NCBI GenBank assembly: GCA_022824145.1
Contig: JAJEAY010000267.1
Coordinates: 1-43,255 of the forward strand
Reading direction: 5' to 3'
Length of the DNA stretch: 43,255 nt
Source of the DNA: Rhodobacter sp.
Lineage (GTDB): Bacteria; Pseudomonadota; Alphaproteobacteria; Rhodobacterales; Rhodobacteraceae
The notes beneath the pieces are model-generated. The model was not told the origin of the DNA. It did not search any database and was given only the letters and a program-made list of their open reading frames with translations. Made by a program: the position numbers and the translations under genes. Positions 1 through 9,611 of the stretch are shown one piece after another (position 1 is the first letter of the stretch; every line of letters begins with the position of its first letter).

Positions 1-2
1 CC

Positions 3-119
3 GGCACCCGCTGGTCGGAGAGAGGAGCCAACGCAATGCTCGCGCTCAAGAGTTGCGTCATGAACCTCCGGCTGCCCGACTTCCTGGACTGGCAGGTCAG
101 GCAAGCCGTCGCGGCTTGA
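3..119 (+). pseudogene. C-terminal end of an ISKra4-like transposase (cut by window edge)
   Basis: The frame starting at base 3 is open to a TGA at 117-119. It reads GTRWSERGANAMLALKS followed by MNLRLPDFLDW. This resembles the extreme C-terminus of ISKra4-family transposases, where an RW..GA.A.LALR motif precedes a short tail. Only about 38 residues lie in the window, so I cannot tell whether the element is whole upstream. No inverted repeat was recognised just downstream. A chance match is possible because the segment is short. Confidence 0.5.
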
Positions 120-1168
120 CAAGAAACTTGGGCTACACCCGGCGGCGGGCGCGGAAGTTGCGCTCGTTGCGGGATAAATCAAGTGTGTAACAATCGTAGT
201 CCTTTCAAGCCATCCTCGCACAAAACAGGCATCTCCAGCGCCGCATTGGCGCCGCGAGATCAACCGCTGTTAAGCTGTTCTCCGTCTACCGATCAACGCC
301 ATGACAATTGACCCACAAGAGAACTCACCGGCGGCGGCTTTGGCGATCAAGGCACCCAAGTAACAGCCACAGAACGGTCACACGCGGGAGTCTGGCCAGA
401 ACCATGCCGGTTCGGACTCCGTTCTCCGGCCCGCCGGAAGATCAGCCGCAACGTGGGAGAGTCATGAGCATCCCTGCATCCCGGAACTGGCAAAGGGATT
501 CCGGCCTCACCCCGTCTTGCGGAATTGCGAGCCACATGAGTCTCCGGAACGCAAACGGTTTGCACCGCCTTCCCGAGACGTAGTGCCGAACATGGTATTG
601 GATGCATGTTCGAGCCATCAACCTGTTCTGGGATCCAAGTCTATGCTGCAAGTCGGTCAACCGAGCGTCATCCCTCCACCAAGACCACTCTGCCGTACCA
701 GAACATGTACGAGACTGCCGGAACCGCCCTGAATATGGCAGCTTAACAAAAGCGAACTTGCTTCTGGACTCCCGAATTCTGTTGTGCCCCTTCGAGAACC
801 ACCTGAAGAGTAATTTGTGCATAAGTGCATCGCCTTCGCGCTGGCAATTGAGCGTGGCTTCAAGTCAAGGTCTATCGGGATGCGGACCCGAAACTCCTCG
901 TTGGGGATCCTATTGACACAGGCTATGCGCAACGCATCCACCAGAAGTGTAAGATATTGATATTTAGCGAGACCTCGGAGATAGGTGACAAAACGACGGT
1001 CTATTCTCCAACCTCCCGGTATCAGCGCAGGAAGAACCGGGAACTGTCCAACCGTAGCATAATGCTCTTAGGCAAGGATTTGCGATCCACGTCCTCTAAC
1101 GCATTCCGCCGTGCTGGCCATGTCGGCATTGTGCCTGGCCTCAACAACAGGCGAAGACACGCCTGCAT
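120..1168. other. About 1 kb without a recognisable gene
   Basis: Between the transposase tail and the amidase stop codon there are only short open frames on both strands. None has a ribosome-binding site plus a protein pattern I recognise. Composition is mixed and several stop-interrupted frames run through it, as in decayed mobile DNA. It may hold the far end of the ISKra4-like element and older remnants. I see no tRNA cloverleaf or clear terminator. Confidence 0.5.
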
Positions 1169-2500
1169 TCAGGTCAATGCCGATTCAGCGGCCGCTCCGA
1201 CGCGGAGCAACCGTTCCTCCTGCATCGGCGGAGCCATCAGCATCAAGCCTGTCGACGGAACGCCGGTCGGAATAGTCAGCGCCGGAACACCCATGAGATT
1301 TCCGATCCTCGTGTTTCGAAGCGCGAGCAGATTCTCGGAAACATAATAGGCGCTGTCCTCCGCCAATCGGGCAACTTTCGGCGGAACGTTCGGCGCAGTC
1401 GGCAGGATAACTGCGTCGAAACCGGCTGTTGCATCGCGCCACTCCCGCCGGATGCGGTGAAGCGATTGCCAACCAGCGACGTAGTCAGCAGCCGAATGCT
1501 CCCGCCCAATTCGGAAGCGGGCGAGAATTTCGCCGAACATCCGTTCCGGAGCCGCCTCGATTTGGTCCTTCCAGGTGCCGTAAGCCTCGGATGTAAACAG
1601 GCGAGACGCAAGTTCCATCGCTTCCGACACGGCGGGAACCTCAAGCAGCGTAACAGTCGCGCCAGCATCCTGAAGCCGTATCACAGCATGGTTAAATCCC
1701 GCCTCCGGTTCTGGTCTTAGACCGTCCATCGCCACGGTTTGCAGCGCCATCAGCCGCATGCCACGCAGACTCGCTCCCGCCAGGTCAGGTGCTGCCGCAC
1801 CTTCAAGCGCAGCCAGTACCAGCGCCGTGTCCTCAACAGTCCTGCAGAGCGGCCCGACCGTATCGAATTCCGGACAGAGCGGAACGACTCCATCAAGCGA
1901 CAGCCTGCCAACCGTGGTCTTGAGTCCCACCAAGTCATTCCAGACTGAAGGGATCCGCACGGATCCGCCCGTATCTGAACCGATGCCGCATGCAGCCAGA
2001 CCGAACGCCACTGATGCAGCGGCGCCCGAAGACGAACCGCCCGCAACCGCATCTTCATCGTTTGCAGAAGGCGGCGTAGCGGTCGCCGGGTTATGGCCGA
2101 GGCCGGAAAACGCCAGTTCCGACATATGGGTCTTGCCGAGGCATACCATTCCCGCGGCCGTAGCGCTGCGAAGAACCTCCGCATCGCATTCCGGAACGCG
2201 GCCTTCCAGCAGTTTCGAACCCGCTTCCGTGGCCGTGCCGGCCGTGTCGAAAAGATCCTTCCATGAGACAGGCACGCCGTCGAGAGGACCGTGCCTACGG
2301 CCCGATTCCGCACGCATGGATGCGGCTTTCGCTTCGGAAAGCGCCCTGTCCGGCGTATGCCGCGCAAATATGCGCGGAGTCAGCGGATGCGCTTCAATGG
2401 CATCCAGATACGTGGTTGCCAGCGCAACCGGATCGATTTCGCGCCTCTCAATCCCACGTCCAAGGTCTCCTGCGCTCATCCAGAGCCATTCCTGCGCCAT
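1169..2500 (-). CDS. Amidase (amidase-signature family)
   Basis: This 443-residue protein belongs to the amidase-signature hydrolases, which cleave C-N amide bonds with a Ser-cisSer-Lys triad. The triad candidates are Lys81 in VSWKDLF, the serine cluster at 156-158 in GGSSSG, and Ser180 in DTGGSVRIPS. Length is normal for the family. I chose the ATG at 2500 because a GGAGG sequence lies just upstream; the open frame runs further, to 2572, without support. The gene diverges from the UbiH-like hydroxylase gene across about 80 bp. The substrate cannot be read from sequence. GatA is less likely because no gatB or gatC partner is nearby. It is probably a cytoplasmic stand-alone amidase. Confidence 0.9.
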   Translation of the reverse strand: MAQEWLWMSAGDLGRGIERREIDPVALATTYLDAIEAHPLTPRIFARHTPDRALSEAKAASMRAESGRRHGPLDGVPVSWKDLFDTAGTATEAGSKLLEGRVPECDAEVLRSATAAGMVCLGKTHMSELAFSGLGHNPATATPPSANDEDAVAGGSSSGAAASVAFGLAACGIGSDTGGSVRIPSVWNDLVGLKTTVGRLSLDGVVPLCPEFDTVGPLCRTVEDTALVLAALEGAAAPDLAGASLRGMRLMALQTVAMDGLRPEPEAGFNHAVIRLQDAGATVTLLEVPAVSEAMELASRLFTSEAYGTWKDQIEAAPERMFGEILARFRIGREHSAADYVAGWQSLHRIRREWRDATAGFDAVILPTAPNVPPKVARLAEDSAYYVSENLLALRNTRIGNLMGVPALTIPTGVPSTGLMLMAPPMQEERLLRVGAAAESALT

Positions 2501-2581
2501 GCCAGCCTCCAAATTGACGTAACGATGGTATTGGTTGTGTAGAACTTGGACAATCCCGCCATTATTGCCCATACTGCCCGC

Positions 2582-3808
2582 ATGGCTAAGCTATGCGATG
2601 CAGTGATTGTTGGAGGAGGCCTGAACGGCTGCACGATGGCTCTGGCGTTGGCCCGCGCCGGGATGCGTATCACCGTCATTGACCGCACGCGGATCACTGA
2701 CCAATTGAATCCTGCGTTTGACGGGCGCGGTTACGCGCTCGCACTGGCATCAAAACGGCTGCTCGATGCATTGGGAATCTGGAAAAGCGTTGCCGACCAG
2801 GCCCAGCCGATCCTCAAGGTCGTGGTCACTGACGGGCGGGCCAGCGACGGCCCTTCGCCGTTGCTGCTGGAATTCGATCACGCCGAACTCGACGAGGGTC
2901 CAGTCGGATTCATGCTTGAGGATCGCTATCTGAGGCGCGCCCTCCTCGGCGCGTTGTCAGAATATCCGGACGTAGCGCAGATCAACGGGCGGAATGCGAT
3001 CTCCCACGAGGTGACTGACAGCGGTGTCAGCGTGACGCTCGACGATGGCGCCACCGCCAAAGGAGCACTCCTGATCGGCGCCGACGGCAACGGGAGCGCA
3101 GTGGCACGCCGCGAGGGAATCACATATTCCGGCTGGCCCTACAGGCAGACATCCCTCGTCTGCGCGATCGGCCATGAGATGTCTCACGAAGGTACCGCAC
3201 ACCAGTTCTTCATGCCAAGCGGACCGCTTGCGCTGCTTCCGCTTCCAGGCAACCGCACATCCATCGTCTGGACGGAGTCCAACGGAAACGCCATACGGAT
3301 CCAGGAAATGGATGATGATGGATACCTCAACGCTCTTCGACCAGCTGTCGGTGGATTCCTCGGCCAAATCCATCTGGAAGGCGATCGCTACTCCTATCCG
3401 CTTGCGCTGTCAGTCGCCAACCGCTTCGTCACACGCCGTGTAGCGCTCATCGGCGACGCAGCGCATCGAGTGCACCCCTTAGCGGGCCAAGGCCTCAACG
3501 CCGGCCTCAAGGATGTAGGCGCACTGGCCGAGGTTCTGGTGCAGGCGTGGCGGCGCGGTGAAGACATTGGAGCTCTGGATGTCGTTGAACGCTACCAGAC
3601 CTGGCGTCGTTTCGACACGGCCGCACTGGCCGCAGCCACTGATTCGATTAACAGGCTGTTCTCCAACGACGACAGCCTGGTACGATTCCTGCGCGACCTT
3701 GGCCTAGGTGTCGTCAACGCGATTCCAGCCGTTCGGCGCGGCCTCATGCGGGAAGCAGCCGGACTGACCGGTGAGATTCCCAAGCTGCTTCAGGGCAGGC
3801 CGCTCTGA
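2582..3808 (+). CDS. UbiH/UbiF/COQ6-family FAD-dependent hydroxylase
   Basis: This 408-residue flavoprotein monooxygenase belongs to the family that hydroxylates the ubiquinone ring. The N-terminus carries the dinucleotide-binding GGGLNGC motif (about residues 10-16). The C-terminal half has the family signature VALIGDAAHRVHPLAGQGLN, which contacts FAD ribityl and phosphate groups. Which ring position is modified (UbiH, UbiF or UbiI type) cannot be decided. The ATG at 2582 places the FAD motif normally; an open extension reaches a TTG at 2546 but is unsupported. Its stop abuts the stop of the convergent Trm112 gene (TGA-TCA). UbiK, a ubiquinone biosynthesis accessory factor, lies about 3 kb downstream. 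Confidence 0.88.
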   Translation: MAKLCDAVIVGGGLNGCTMALALARAGMRITVIDRTRITDQLNPAFDGRGYALALASKRLLDALGIWKSVADQAQPILKVVVTDGRASDGPSPLLLEFDHAELDEGPVGFMLEDRYLRRALLGALSEYPDVAQINGRNAISHEVTDSGVSVTLDDGATAKGALLIGADGNGSAVARREGITYSGWPYRQTSLVCAIGHEMSHEGTAHQFFMPSGPLALLPLPGNRTSIVWTESNGNAIRIQEMDDDGYLNALRPAVGGFLGQIHLEGDRYSYPLALSVANRFVTRRVALIGDAAHRVHPLAGQGLNAGLKDVGALAEVLVQAWRRGEDIGALDVVERYQTWRRFDTAALAAATDSINRLFSNDDSLVRFLRDLGLGVVNAIPAVRRGLMREAAGLTGEIPKLLQGRPL

Positions 3809-3994
3809 TCAGTCCAGAGGCCGCGCCTCGTCAACCAGCATCACCGGGATACCATTGCGGATCGGGTAGGCCAGGTGCGCGGCTTTCGATACCAGTTCCT
3901 GGCGCTCCGCGTCGTAGCTCAGCACCGCATGGGTCTGGGGACAGACCAGCGCCTCGAGCATCCTGCGGTCAAACGGCTTCTCTGGCTCGCTCAT
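3809..3994 (-). CDS. Trm112 family protein
   Basis: This 61-residue protein has the compact Trm112/UPF0434 pattern: [16 protein letters not shown], then [12 protein letters not shown]. Only one of the cysteines seen in zinc-binding Trm112 homologues is present, as is common in proteobacterial members. In eukaryotes and archaea the family activates methyltransferases; the bacterial role is unclear. The start ATG overlaps the stop of the LON-domain gene (ATGA), and GAGGAG lies just upstream, so the two are translationally coupled. Confidence 0.9.
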   Translation of the reverse strand: MSEPEKPFDRRMLEALVCPQTHAVLSYDAERQELVSKAAHLAYPIRNGIPVMLVDEARPLD

Positions 3995-4635
3995 TGCATG
4001 ATCTCCTCTGCCGTACCGCCATGCAGCTCGTATTCTATAAGGGCTTCGAGTGTCCTGCGCCGGCCGCCCAGCGTCGGCGCCTCAAGGAGTGCCTGCTTGT
4101 CTTCCGGCTCGAACGGACAGAGCATGCTGAGAGAGTTGATCAGCAGTTCGTCATCCGCTTCACGCAGCGAATCCCAGTCGGTCTTCAGCGACCGATCATG
4201 AAAAAAGCGGGACAGCAGATCCAGAAACGCCTCGCGGTCAAGTTCCGGATCCTTTTCCGCCTTCCCGAGATCCCGGGAAAATTCCTCCCATGACACCGTG
4301 AACCGATGATAGGGAGTGAAGCCGCCCTCCTCGTTCACAAGCCGAAAACGCGAGACTCCGCTGAGTGTGATCATGTAGCGGCCGTCCTCGGTTTCCGAAA
4401 ACGAACTCAGCCGGCCGGCGCATCCAATGACGTGCAGCTGCTCGCAGTCGTCGCCCTTGCCGCCACTGGGCTGAACCATCCCGATCAGCCGATGGGATGT
4501 CTTCATCGTGTCATCAAGCATCGCGAGGTAGCGCGGCTCGAAAATATGCAGTGGCAAGCGCGCCCGCGGCAGCAGAATCGCGCCGGGAAGCGGGAACACC
4601 GGAATCATGTTAGGAAGATCGGACTCGGAGAACAT
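3991..4635 (-). CDS. LON peptidase substrate-binding domain protein
   Basis: This 214-residue protein resembles the N-terminal substrate-binding domain of Lon protease. [18 protein letters not shown] and [12 protein letters not shown] are the family hallmarks. It has no AAA+ ATPase or Ser-Lys protease domain, so it is the free-standing LON-domain type, not Lon itself. I chose the ATG at 4635; the open frame continues to a TTG at 4641. It is coupled to trm112 downstream by an ATGA overlap and follows the thioredoxin gene on the same strand. Its biochemical role is not known with certainty. Confidence 0.88.
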   Translation of the reverse strand: MFSESDLPNMIPVFPLPGAILLPRARLPLHIFEPRYLAMLDDTMKTSHRLIGMVQPSGGKGDDCEQLHVIGCAGRLSSFSETEDGRYMITLSGVSRFRLVNEEGGFTPYHRFTVSWEEFSRDLGKAEKDPELDREAFLDLLSRFFHDRSLKTDWDSLREADDELLINSLSMLCPFEPEDKQALLEAPTLGGRRRTLEALIEYELHGGTAEEIMQ

Positions 4636-4661
4636 GCCCAAAGGATAGCCTGTTCGTCACG

Positions 4662-5582
4662 TCAGGCAAATATCATGGATGACAGGCGACGCCGTCCACT
4701 GAGCACAATCGGATCCTGCGGCTTCATTGAATCGAATATGGTGAACAGCTGCGTCCTGGCCGCACCGTCGTTCCATTCGCGGTCACGGCGGAACAGTTCC
4801 AGCAGCTCATCCACCGCACCCTGGACATCCCCCGACGAATGAAGCGCCAATGCGAGGTCGAACCGAGCCTGGCTGTTGTCAGGATCTTCCGACACCGAGG
4901 CACGCAGTTCACCGACCGGCCCCGCCTTCGCGGCCTGCCGGGCCAGTTCGATCTGGGCAAATGCGGCCTCGATCTCCGGCGATGCGCTTATTCCGGCCGG
5001 TGCGCCGTTCAGCACCGCTTCCGCCTGATCAAGATCGCCCAATGCCACATGCGCGCGCACCAAGCCAGAATAGGCTGTGGCATTCTCCGGTTCCTGTCCC
5101 AAGACAGTCGCGAATGCCTGTGCGGCGTCAACAGCTGCACCGTCCGCCAAAAGGGCTTCGGCAGCTTCAAGAGCCTCCGCGACACCGCCGTCTCCAGCCA
5201 GCTGCGCAACCCGGTCAACGAATGCCTTGATCTCGGATGCCGGCAGCGCGCCCTGGAACATGTCCGCAACGCGGCCCTCCCAGAAAGCGACAACTGTGGG
5301 AATCGACTGCAGAGGCAGGCCCTGTCTGGCAAGAGTTTGCGCCAGCCGCTGGTTCTGGTCGACATCGACCTTGACCATGCGCACCTTGCCGCGCGCCTTG
5401 GTGACAGCATCCTCCAGCATCGGGCCAAGCGTCTTGCAGGGACCGCACCATGTGGCCCAGAAGTCAACGATGACAGGGACTTCCCTGCTCGCGTCCACCA
5501 CATCCGCCATGAATGTGGCTTCCGTACTATCCTTGATCAGTTCCGCAGCAGGCGCGGCGGATTTCGTGCCCATTCCCAGCAT
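4662..5582 (-). CDS. cnoX: Thioredoxin-TPR protein, CnoX/YbbN-like co-chaperone
   Basis: This 306-residue protein has an N-terminal thioredoxin fold (about residues 15-125) with a WCGPC active site at 45-49. A helical TPR-like region follows to the end (VAEALEAAEALLADG, QARFDLALALHSSGDV). That two-part layout is typical of CnoX/YbbN, which protects clients and hands them to chaperones under oxidative stress. Both active-site cysteines are kept. The ATG at 5582 has GGAG six bases upstream; an in-frame TTG at 5594 is a weaker option. It lies between xthA and the LON-domain gene on the minus strand. Confidence 0.88.
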   Translation of the reverse strand: MLGMGTKSAAPAAELIKDSTEATFMADVVDASREVPVIVDFWATWCGPCKTLGPMLEDAVTKARGKVRMVKVDVDQNQRLAQTLARQGLPLQSIPTVVAFWEGRVADMFQGALPASEIKAFVDRVAQLAGDGGVAEALEAAEALLADGAAVDAAQAFATVLGQEPENATAYSGLVRAHVALGDLDQAEAVLNGAPAGISASPEIEAAFAQIELARQAAKAGPVGELRASVSEDPDNSQARFDLALALHSSGDVQGAVDELLELFRRDREWNDGAARTQLFTIFDSMKPQDPIVLSGRRRLSSMIFA

Positions 5583-5635
5583 CGTCGGCTCCAAGCTTCA
5601 GTCGATGCCACTATATGTGTGTGCAACGCACCGGA

Positions 5636-6424
5636 TTAAAGGTCAAAAGTGGCGAAGACAGGCGCATGGTCGCTTGGTTTGTCCCATCCTCGCACATCGC
5701 GAAGGATACGGCTGGAATGCGATGCGCCGGATATGTCCGGCGTGGCCCAGATATGGTCGAGCCGGCGGCCTTTGTCGGCGACGCTCCAGTTCGGAGACCG
5801 GTAGGACCACCAGCTGTAGAGCTTTCCCTGGGGAATGTCCTTCCGCGTTATGTCGACCCAGCCACCCGCGTCCTGCATTTCGGCAAGATGCTCCACTTCG
5901 ATTGGGGTATGGCTGACCACCTTCAGCAGCTGCCTGTGGCTCCAGACGTCTTCTTCGCGCGGCGCGATGTTGAAATCGCCCAGTATGACCGACCGTTTCG
6001 GCCTCTCGTCAAGCAGCCAGTCGCGCATTCCCTTGAGGTAATCGAGTTTCTGGCCGAACTTGGGGTTCACTTCCCGATCCGGCACGTCGCCGCCCGCCGG
6101 GATGTAGAAATTGTGCAGCATGACCCCGTTCTCGAGCCGGACGGCTACGTGACGGGCGTGGCCAAGGCCCGCAAAGTCGAGGTCTCCGACGTCAGCGATC
6201 GGAATCCTCGAAAGAACCGCGACGCCGTTGTATCCTTTCTGACCTCGGGCAACCAGGTATCCATAGCCCAGTTCCCGAAACCCATCGACCGGAATATGCT
6301 CGACCGGCGACTTGCATTCCTGGAGGCACAGGATGTCCGGGGCTTCCTCTTGCAGGAGCCTGAGTACGATCGGCTCGCGCAGCCGAACGGAGTTGATGTT
6401 CCAGGTGGCAATTGAAATGGTCAT
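5636..6424 (-). CDS. xthA: Exodeoxyribonuclease III (AP endonuclease)
   Basis: This 262-residue protein is of the exonuclease III/APE1 family, which incises abasic sites and degrades 3' ends. The family's metal and catalytic motifs are all visible: ATWNINSVR at the N-terminus, LQECK with Glu36, YNGVAVLSR, LGDFNIAP, RRLDHIWAT and the final SDHAPV. Length matches XthA. A GGAG sequence lies upstream of the ATG at 6424. The ORF ends at 5636, shortly before the CnoX-like gene, so the two may be cotranscribed. It is probably a cytoplasmic base-excision repair enzyme. Confidence 0.93.
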   Translation of the reverse strand: MTISIATWNINSVRLREPIVLRLLQEEAPDILCLQECKSPVEHIPVDGFRELGYGYLVARGQKGYNGVAVLSRIPIADVGDLDFAGLGHARHVAVRLENGVMLHNFYIPAGGDVPDREVNPKFGQKLDYLKGMRDWLLDERPKRSVILGDFNIAPREEDVWSHRQLLKVVSHTPIEVEHLAEMQDAGGWVDITRKDIPQGKLYSWWSYRSPNWSVADKGRRLDHIWATPDISGASHSSRILRDVRGWDKPSDHAPVFATFDL

Positions 6425-6527
6425 TCCGCCGTCTCCGCTTCACATGGCGAACCCTATCCGGGAGCCTCTGCGGCGGCAACGGCAAACAGATGCCTCACCC
6501 ATCATCCATGCACGGACAGAATGACAG

Positions 6528-6782
6528 CTACGTCCCGCTGTCCTTTGCGGCTTCAAGAGCCTCGATCCGCGCCCGCAGCGCCTCGTTCTCCTCACGCGCC
6601 TTCCTGGCCATGGTCTGAACTGCCTCGAATTCCTCGCGTGTGACGAAATCCCGGTCGGCCAGCCAGCGCTCGACCCAACCCTTCATCGCGGTCTCGGCCT
6701 CTTCCCTGGCGCCCTGTGCCACGCCGACAGCGTTGGTCATCAGCTGGCCGATGTCGTCGAATATCTTGCTGCGTGCATGCAT
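6528..6782 (-). CDS. ubiK: Ubiquinone biosynthesis accessory factor UbiK (BMFP domain)
   Basis: This 84-residue protein begins MHARSKIFDDIGQLM and ends in a charged, heptad-rich helix (FVTREEFEAVQTMARKAREE, then ALRARIEALEA). This is the BMFP/UbiK layout of an amphipathic N-terminal region plus a C-terminal coiled coil. UbiK helps assemble the ubiquinone biosynthesis complex. The ATG at 6782 has an AGGGAG ribosome-binding site; the open frame extends to 6803 without one. It diverges from lgt, an arrangement I associate with Rhodobacterales. Confidence 0.88.
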   Translation of the reverse strand: MHARSKIFDDIGQLMTNAVGVAQGAREEAETAMKGWVERWLADRDFVTREEFEAVQTMARKAREENEALRARIEALEAAKDSGT

Positions 6783-6876
6783 AGCGTATCTCCCTGCTGC
6801 CATCTTTCAATATGGACGCATGAATTTCCGCACGCAAGGTTGACTCAAAGCCCGCGCCGTGACCAAGGGTGCCGCC

Positions 6877-7761
6877 ATGCTGGCAGCGATTCCCTTTCCG
6901 AACATCTCACCCGAAATATTCACTGTCGAGATCGGCAGTGTCGCGTTCTCGCTTCGATGGTATGCGCTTGCCTATATCGTCGGGATACTGATTGGGTGGC
7001 GGATCGCCGCCCGGGCTCTGACCGTTCCGGGACTCTGGCACGGCCAGGCGCCAATGACATCGAAGCAACTCGACGATCTTCTTGCCTGGATCATCGTCGG
7101 GATTCTGGCTGGTGGCCGGCTGGGCTACGTGCTGTTCTACCAGCCAGCGCATTATCTGGCGAACCCAGCGGACATCCTGATGGTCTGGAGGGGAGGAATG
7201 TCATTTCATGGAGGGTTCCTCGGGGTGGCGGTCGTCCTGTTCGCATTCAGCAGGCGCACCGGAGCTGACCTTGGTGGAATCGCGGACGTTCTCGCCTTCT
7301 GCGTACCGCCAGGGCTGTTTCTGGGAAGGCTCGCGAATTTCGTGAATGCGGAACTCTGGGGACGCCCGACCGATGTGCCTTGGGGCGTTGTTTTCCCCGG
7401 CCATGCAGCGCAGGACTGTCCTGGCGTGACCGGTCTCTGCGCGCGCCATCCTTCCCAGCTTTATGAAGCGGCGCTGGAGGGGATCCTGCTCGGACTGCTT
7501 CTGCTGCATCTCGCCTTTCGCCGCGGGTGGCTCAAATCACCTTGGGCTGTCACCGGAATGTTCCTCGCCGGATACGGCGCGTCGCGCTTCCTGATCGAGT
7601 TCTTTCGGCAGGCGGACCCGCAGTTCATCTCGCCTGACAATCCTCTTGGCCATGCCATCAGGCTGGGTGAATTCGGCCTCTCAATGGGTCAGGTTCTGTC
7701 GCTTCCCATGCTGGCGGCAGGAATCGCCGTGGCAATATTGGCTCGACGGCGACCTGCATGA
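6877..7761 (+). CDS. lgt: Prolipoprotein diacylglyceryl transferase
   Basis: This 294-residue inner-membrane enzyme transfers diacylglycerol to the lipobox cysteine of prolipoproteins. Visible hallmarks are an N-terminal FPNISPEIF segment, several hydrophobic helices, SFHGGFLG, and the Lgt signature [15 protein letters not shown]. The ATG at 6877 gives the usual MLAAIPFPN start; a GTG at 6859 is in frame but less typical. The stop overlaps the next start by four bases (ATGA). A partial, broken copy of the 3' half of this gene lies at 39.09-39.46 kb. Confidence 0.95.
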   Translation: MLAAIPFPNISPEIFTVEIGSVAFSLRWYALAYIVGILIGWRIAARALTVPGLWHGQAPMTSKQLDDLLAWIIVGILAGGRLGYVLFYQPAHYLANPADILMVWRGGMSFHGGFLGVAVVLFAFSRRTGADLGGIADVLAFCVPPGLFLGRLANFVNAELWGRPTDVPWGVVFPGHAAQDCPGVTGLCARHPSQLYEAALEGILLGLLLLHLAFRRGWLKSPWAVTGMFLAGYGASRFLIEFFRQADPQFISPDNPLGHAIRLGEFGLSMGQVLSLPMLAAGIAVAILARRRPA

Positions 7762-8822
7762 CGCCGCTGGCAAGACTGCTTGCCCGTCGAATTTCGGCAA
7801 CCGGTCCAATCAGCGTCGCCGAATACATGACAGAATGCCTGCTGCACGCCGAACACGGATACTACAGCAGAAGGGATCCGTTTGGCGGGGCCGGCGACTT
7901 CATCACCGCCCCTGAAACAAGCCAGATGTACGGAGAGATCATCGGCCTGGCGCTGGCGCAGGCCTGGATCGACCAGCATCGCCCGACTCCGTTCGTTCTC
8001 GCTGAACTTGGCCCAGGCCGCGGCACCTGCATGGCAGATATCCTGCGGGCGACCCGCAGCGTTCCGGGATTCACGGAGGCGGCTGAAGTTCATTTGATCG
8101 AAGCCTCCGCCGCCCTGCGCGAACGTCAGCGCCGGAAGCTGGACAACGAACGGATCACTTGGCTTGACTCCGCCTCCGAACTTCCGGACGCACCGCTCTT
8201 TCTGATCGCAAGCGAATTCTTCGATGCACTCCCCGTTCGCCAGTTCGTCCGAGCCGAGGCCGGCTGGCAGGAACGGCTGATAGGCGTTCATGGAGATAGA
8301 TTCGTGCATGGCCTCAGCGAGCCGGCGCCGCTGGCGGAACTGGAGCGGCGTACGGCCGATACCCGCCCCGGAGATCTTGTGGAACTGCGCACAGCCGCAG
8401 GAGCGGTCATCGCCGCTGTCGCCTCACGTCTGACACGCTACGGCGGCGGCGCCTTGGTGATCGACTACGGTGACTGGCGCTCGCTCGGGGACACCCTGCA
8501 AGCGGTCACAGGGCACCGATACGTCGATCCTTTGGCGGAACCGGGGCTGGCCGACCTCACCGCCCACGTGGACTTTGAGGCACTGGCAGTTGCGGCCGCA
8601 GACACCACGCCAAGTTCGCTCACCCCGCAGGGGGTCTTTCTCGAACGACTTGGCATCACAGCCAGAGCGAACAGGTTGGCAAAGACGCTAGGCGGCAGCG
8701 CCTTGGAGGAGCATGTCGCGGCACATCGCCGCTTGACCCACCCTCAGGAAATGGGGAGCATCTTCAAAGTGCTCGGATTAACCCCCAATGGCGCACCACC
8801 GCTTCCTGGACTGGATCCATGA
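7758..8822 (+). CDS. MidA/NDUFAF7-like SAM-dependent methyltransferase
   Basis: This 354-residue protein is of the DUF185/MidA family. Mitochondrial NDUFAF7 methylates an arginine of a complex I subunit; bacterial function is inferred from that. The N-terminus [13 protein letters not shown] and [19 protein letters not shown], then [10 protein letters not shown] (SAM-binding loop) and [12 protein letters not shown], are family hallmarks. It overlaps lgt by four bases upstream and pgeF by four bases downstream, so all three are translationally coupled. The first roughly 75 bases are duplicated without change at 39.46-39.53 kb. Confidence 0.9.
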   Translation: MTPLARLLARRISATGPISVAEYMTECLLHAEHGYYSRRDPFGGAGDFITAPETSQMYGEIIGLALAQAWIDQHRPTPFVLAELGPGRGTCMADILRATRSVPGFTEAAEVHLIEASAALRERQRRKLDNERITWLDSASELPDAPLFLIASEFFDALPVRQFVRAEAGWQERLIGVHGDRFVHGLSEPAPLAELERRTADTRPGDLVELRTAAGAVIAAVASRLTRYGGGALVIDYGDWRSLGDTLQAVTGHRYVDPLAEPGLADLTAHVDFEALAVAAADTTPSSLTPQGVFLERLGITARANRLAKTLGGSALEEHVAAHRRLTHPQEMGSIFKVLGLTPNGAPPLPGLDP

Positions 8823-9577
8823 CACTTGAGATCATCACTTCCGATGCGCTTGATGGACTGCGCCACGGTTTTTTCACTCGGCGCGGCGGTGTTTCGTCAG
8901 GTCTTTATGAAGGACTGAACTGCGGCACTGGCTCATCCGACAGTGCGGAAGCGGTGACAGCCAACCGTATCCGTGTTGCGACCGCGATGCAGGTTGCACC
9001 AGACAGGCTGGCAAATGTGCACCAGGTGCATTCCGCCACCGCAGTCCATGTCTCGGACCCTCTGGAAGGTCCGCGCCCGAAAGCCGATGCGATTGTGACG
9101 TCCCAGCCGGGTGTCGCTCTCTGCGTACTGACCGCAGACTGCCAGCCGGTACTGTTCGCGGACAGGGATGCGGGCGTGATTGGTGCGGCTCACGCCGGAT
9201 GGAAAGGCGCACTGCGCGGCGTTCTGGAGTCAACGGTTGATGCAATGGAAGCCGCTGGCGCCAAGCGGGAACGGATCGTCGCCGTAATCGGACCCTCGAT
9301 CAGTCAAAGCAGCTATGAAGTCGGGCCGGAATTCCTTGATGAGTTCCAGTCCTCCGATCCCGATAACGTCCGGTTCTTCGCGAACGGCAAAGGGGACCGC
9401 TATCAGTTTGACCTACCCTCGTACAGCCTGCGCCGCCTGCGCACAGCCGGAGTGGCCCATGCCGAATGGACCCGCCACTGCACCTATTCCGATGCTGCGC
9501 GGTTTTATTCCTATCGCCGCAGCGTCCATCTAAGGGAGGCCGATTACGGTCGCCTGGTCTCTTCGATTCGACTCTGA
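8819..9577 (+). CDS. pgeF: Peptidoglycan editing factor PgeF (YfiH/laccase-domain)
   Basis: This 252-residue protein is a multicopper-oxidase-like laccase-domain protein of the PgeF family. The family corrects misincorporated amino acids in peptidoglycan precursors. Conserved metal and active-site elements are visible: HGFFTRRGGVS near the N-terminus, HQVHS, CVLTADCQPVLF and AAHAGWKG. It is the last gene of the lgt operon, coupled to the methyltransferase gene by ATGA. Length fits the family. It is followed by 34 bp and then the convergent Lrp gene, with no strong terminator seen. Confidence 0.92.
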   Translation: MTLEIITSDALDGLRHGFFTRRGGVSSGLYEGLNCGTGSSDSAEAVTANRIRVATAMQVAPDRLANVHQVHSATAVHVSDPLEGPRPKADAIVTSQPGVALCVLTADCQPVLFADRDAGVIGAAHAGWKGALRGVLESTVDAMEAAGAKRERIVAVIGPSISQSSYEVGPEFLDEFQSSDPDNVRFFANGKGDRYQFDLPSYSLRRLRTAGVAHAEWTRHCTYSDAARFYSYRRSVHLREADYGRLVSSIRL

Positions 9578-9611
9578 GGCAGAGTCCATCCCGCCAGGCA
9601 CAAGAAGAGCT

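Noticed and set aside
308-941. Several overlapping frames of 70-130 codons on both strands
   Set aside because: None has a recognisable domain or good ribosome-binding site, and they overlap each other on both strands. I treat the region as non-coding or decayed.
1758-2522. Plus-strand frame of 254 codons opposite the amidase gene
   Set aside because: It is the antisense shadow of a clear amidase with full catalytic motifs; composition reflects the GC-rich codon pattern of the real gene.
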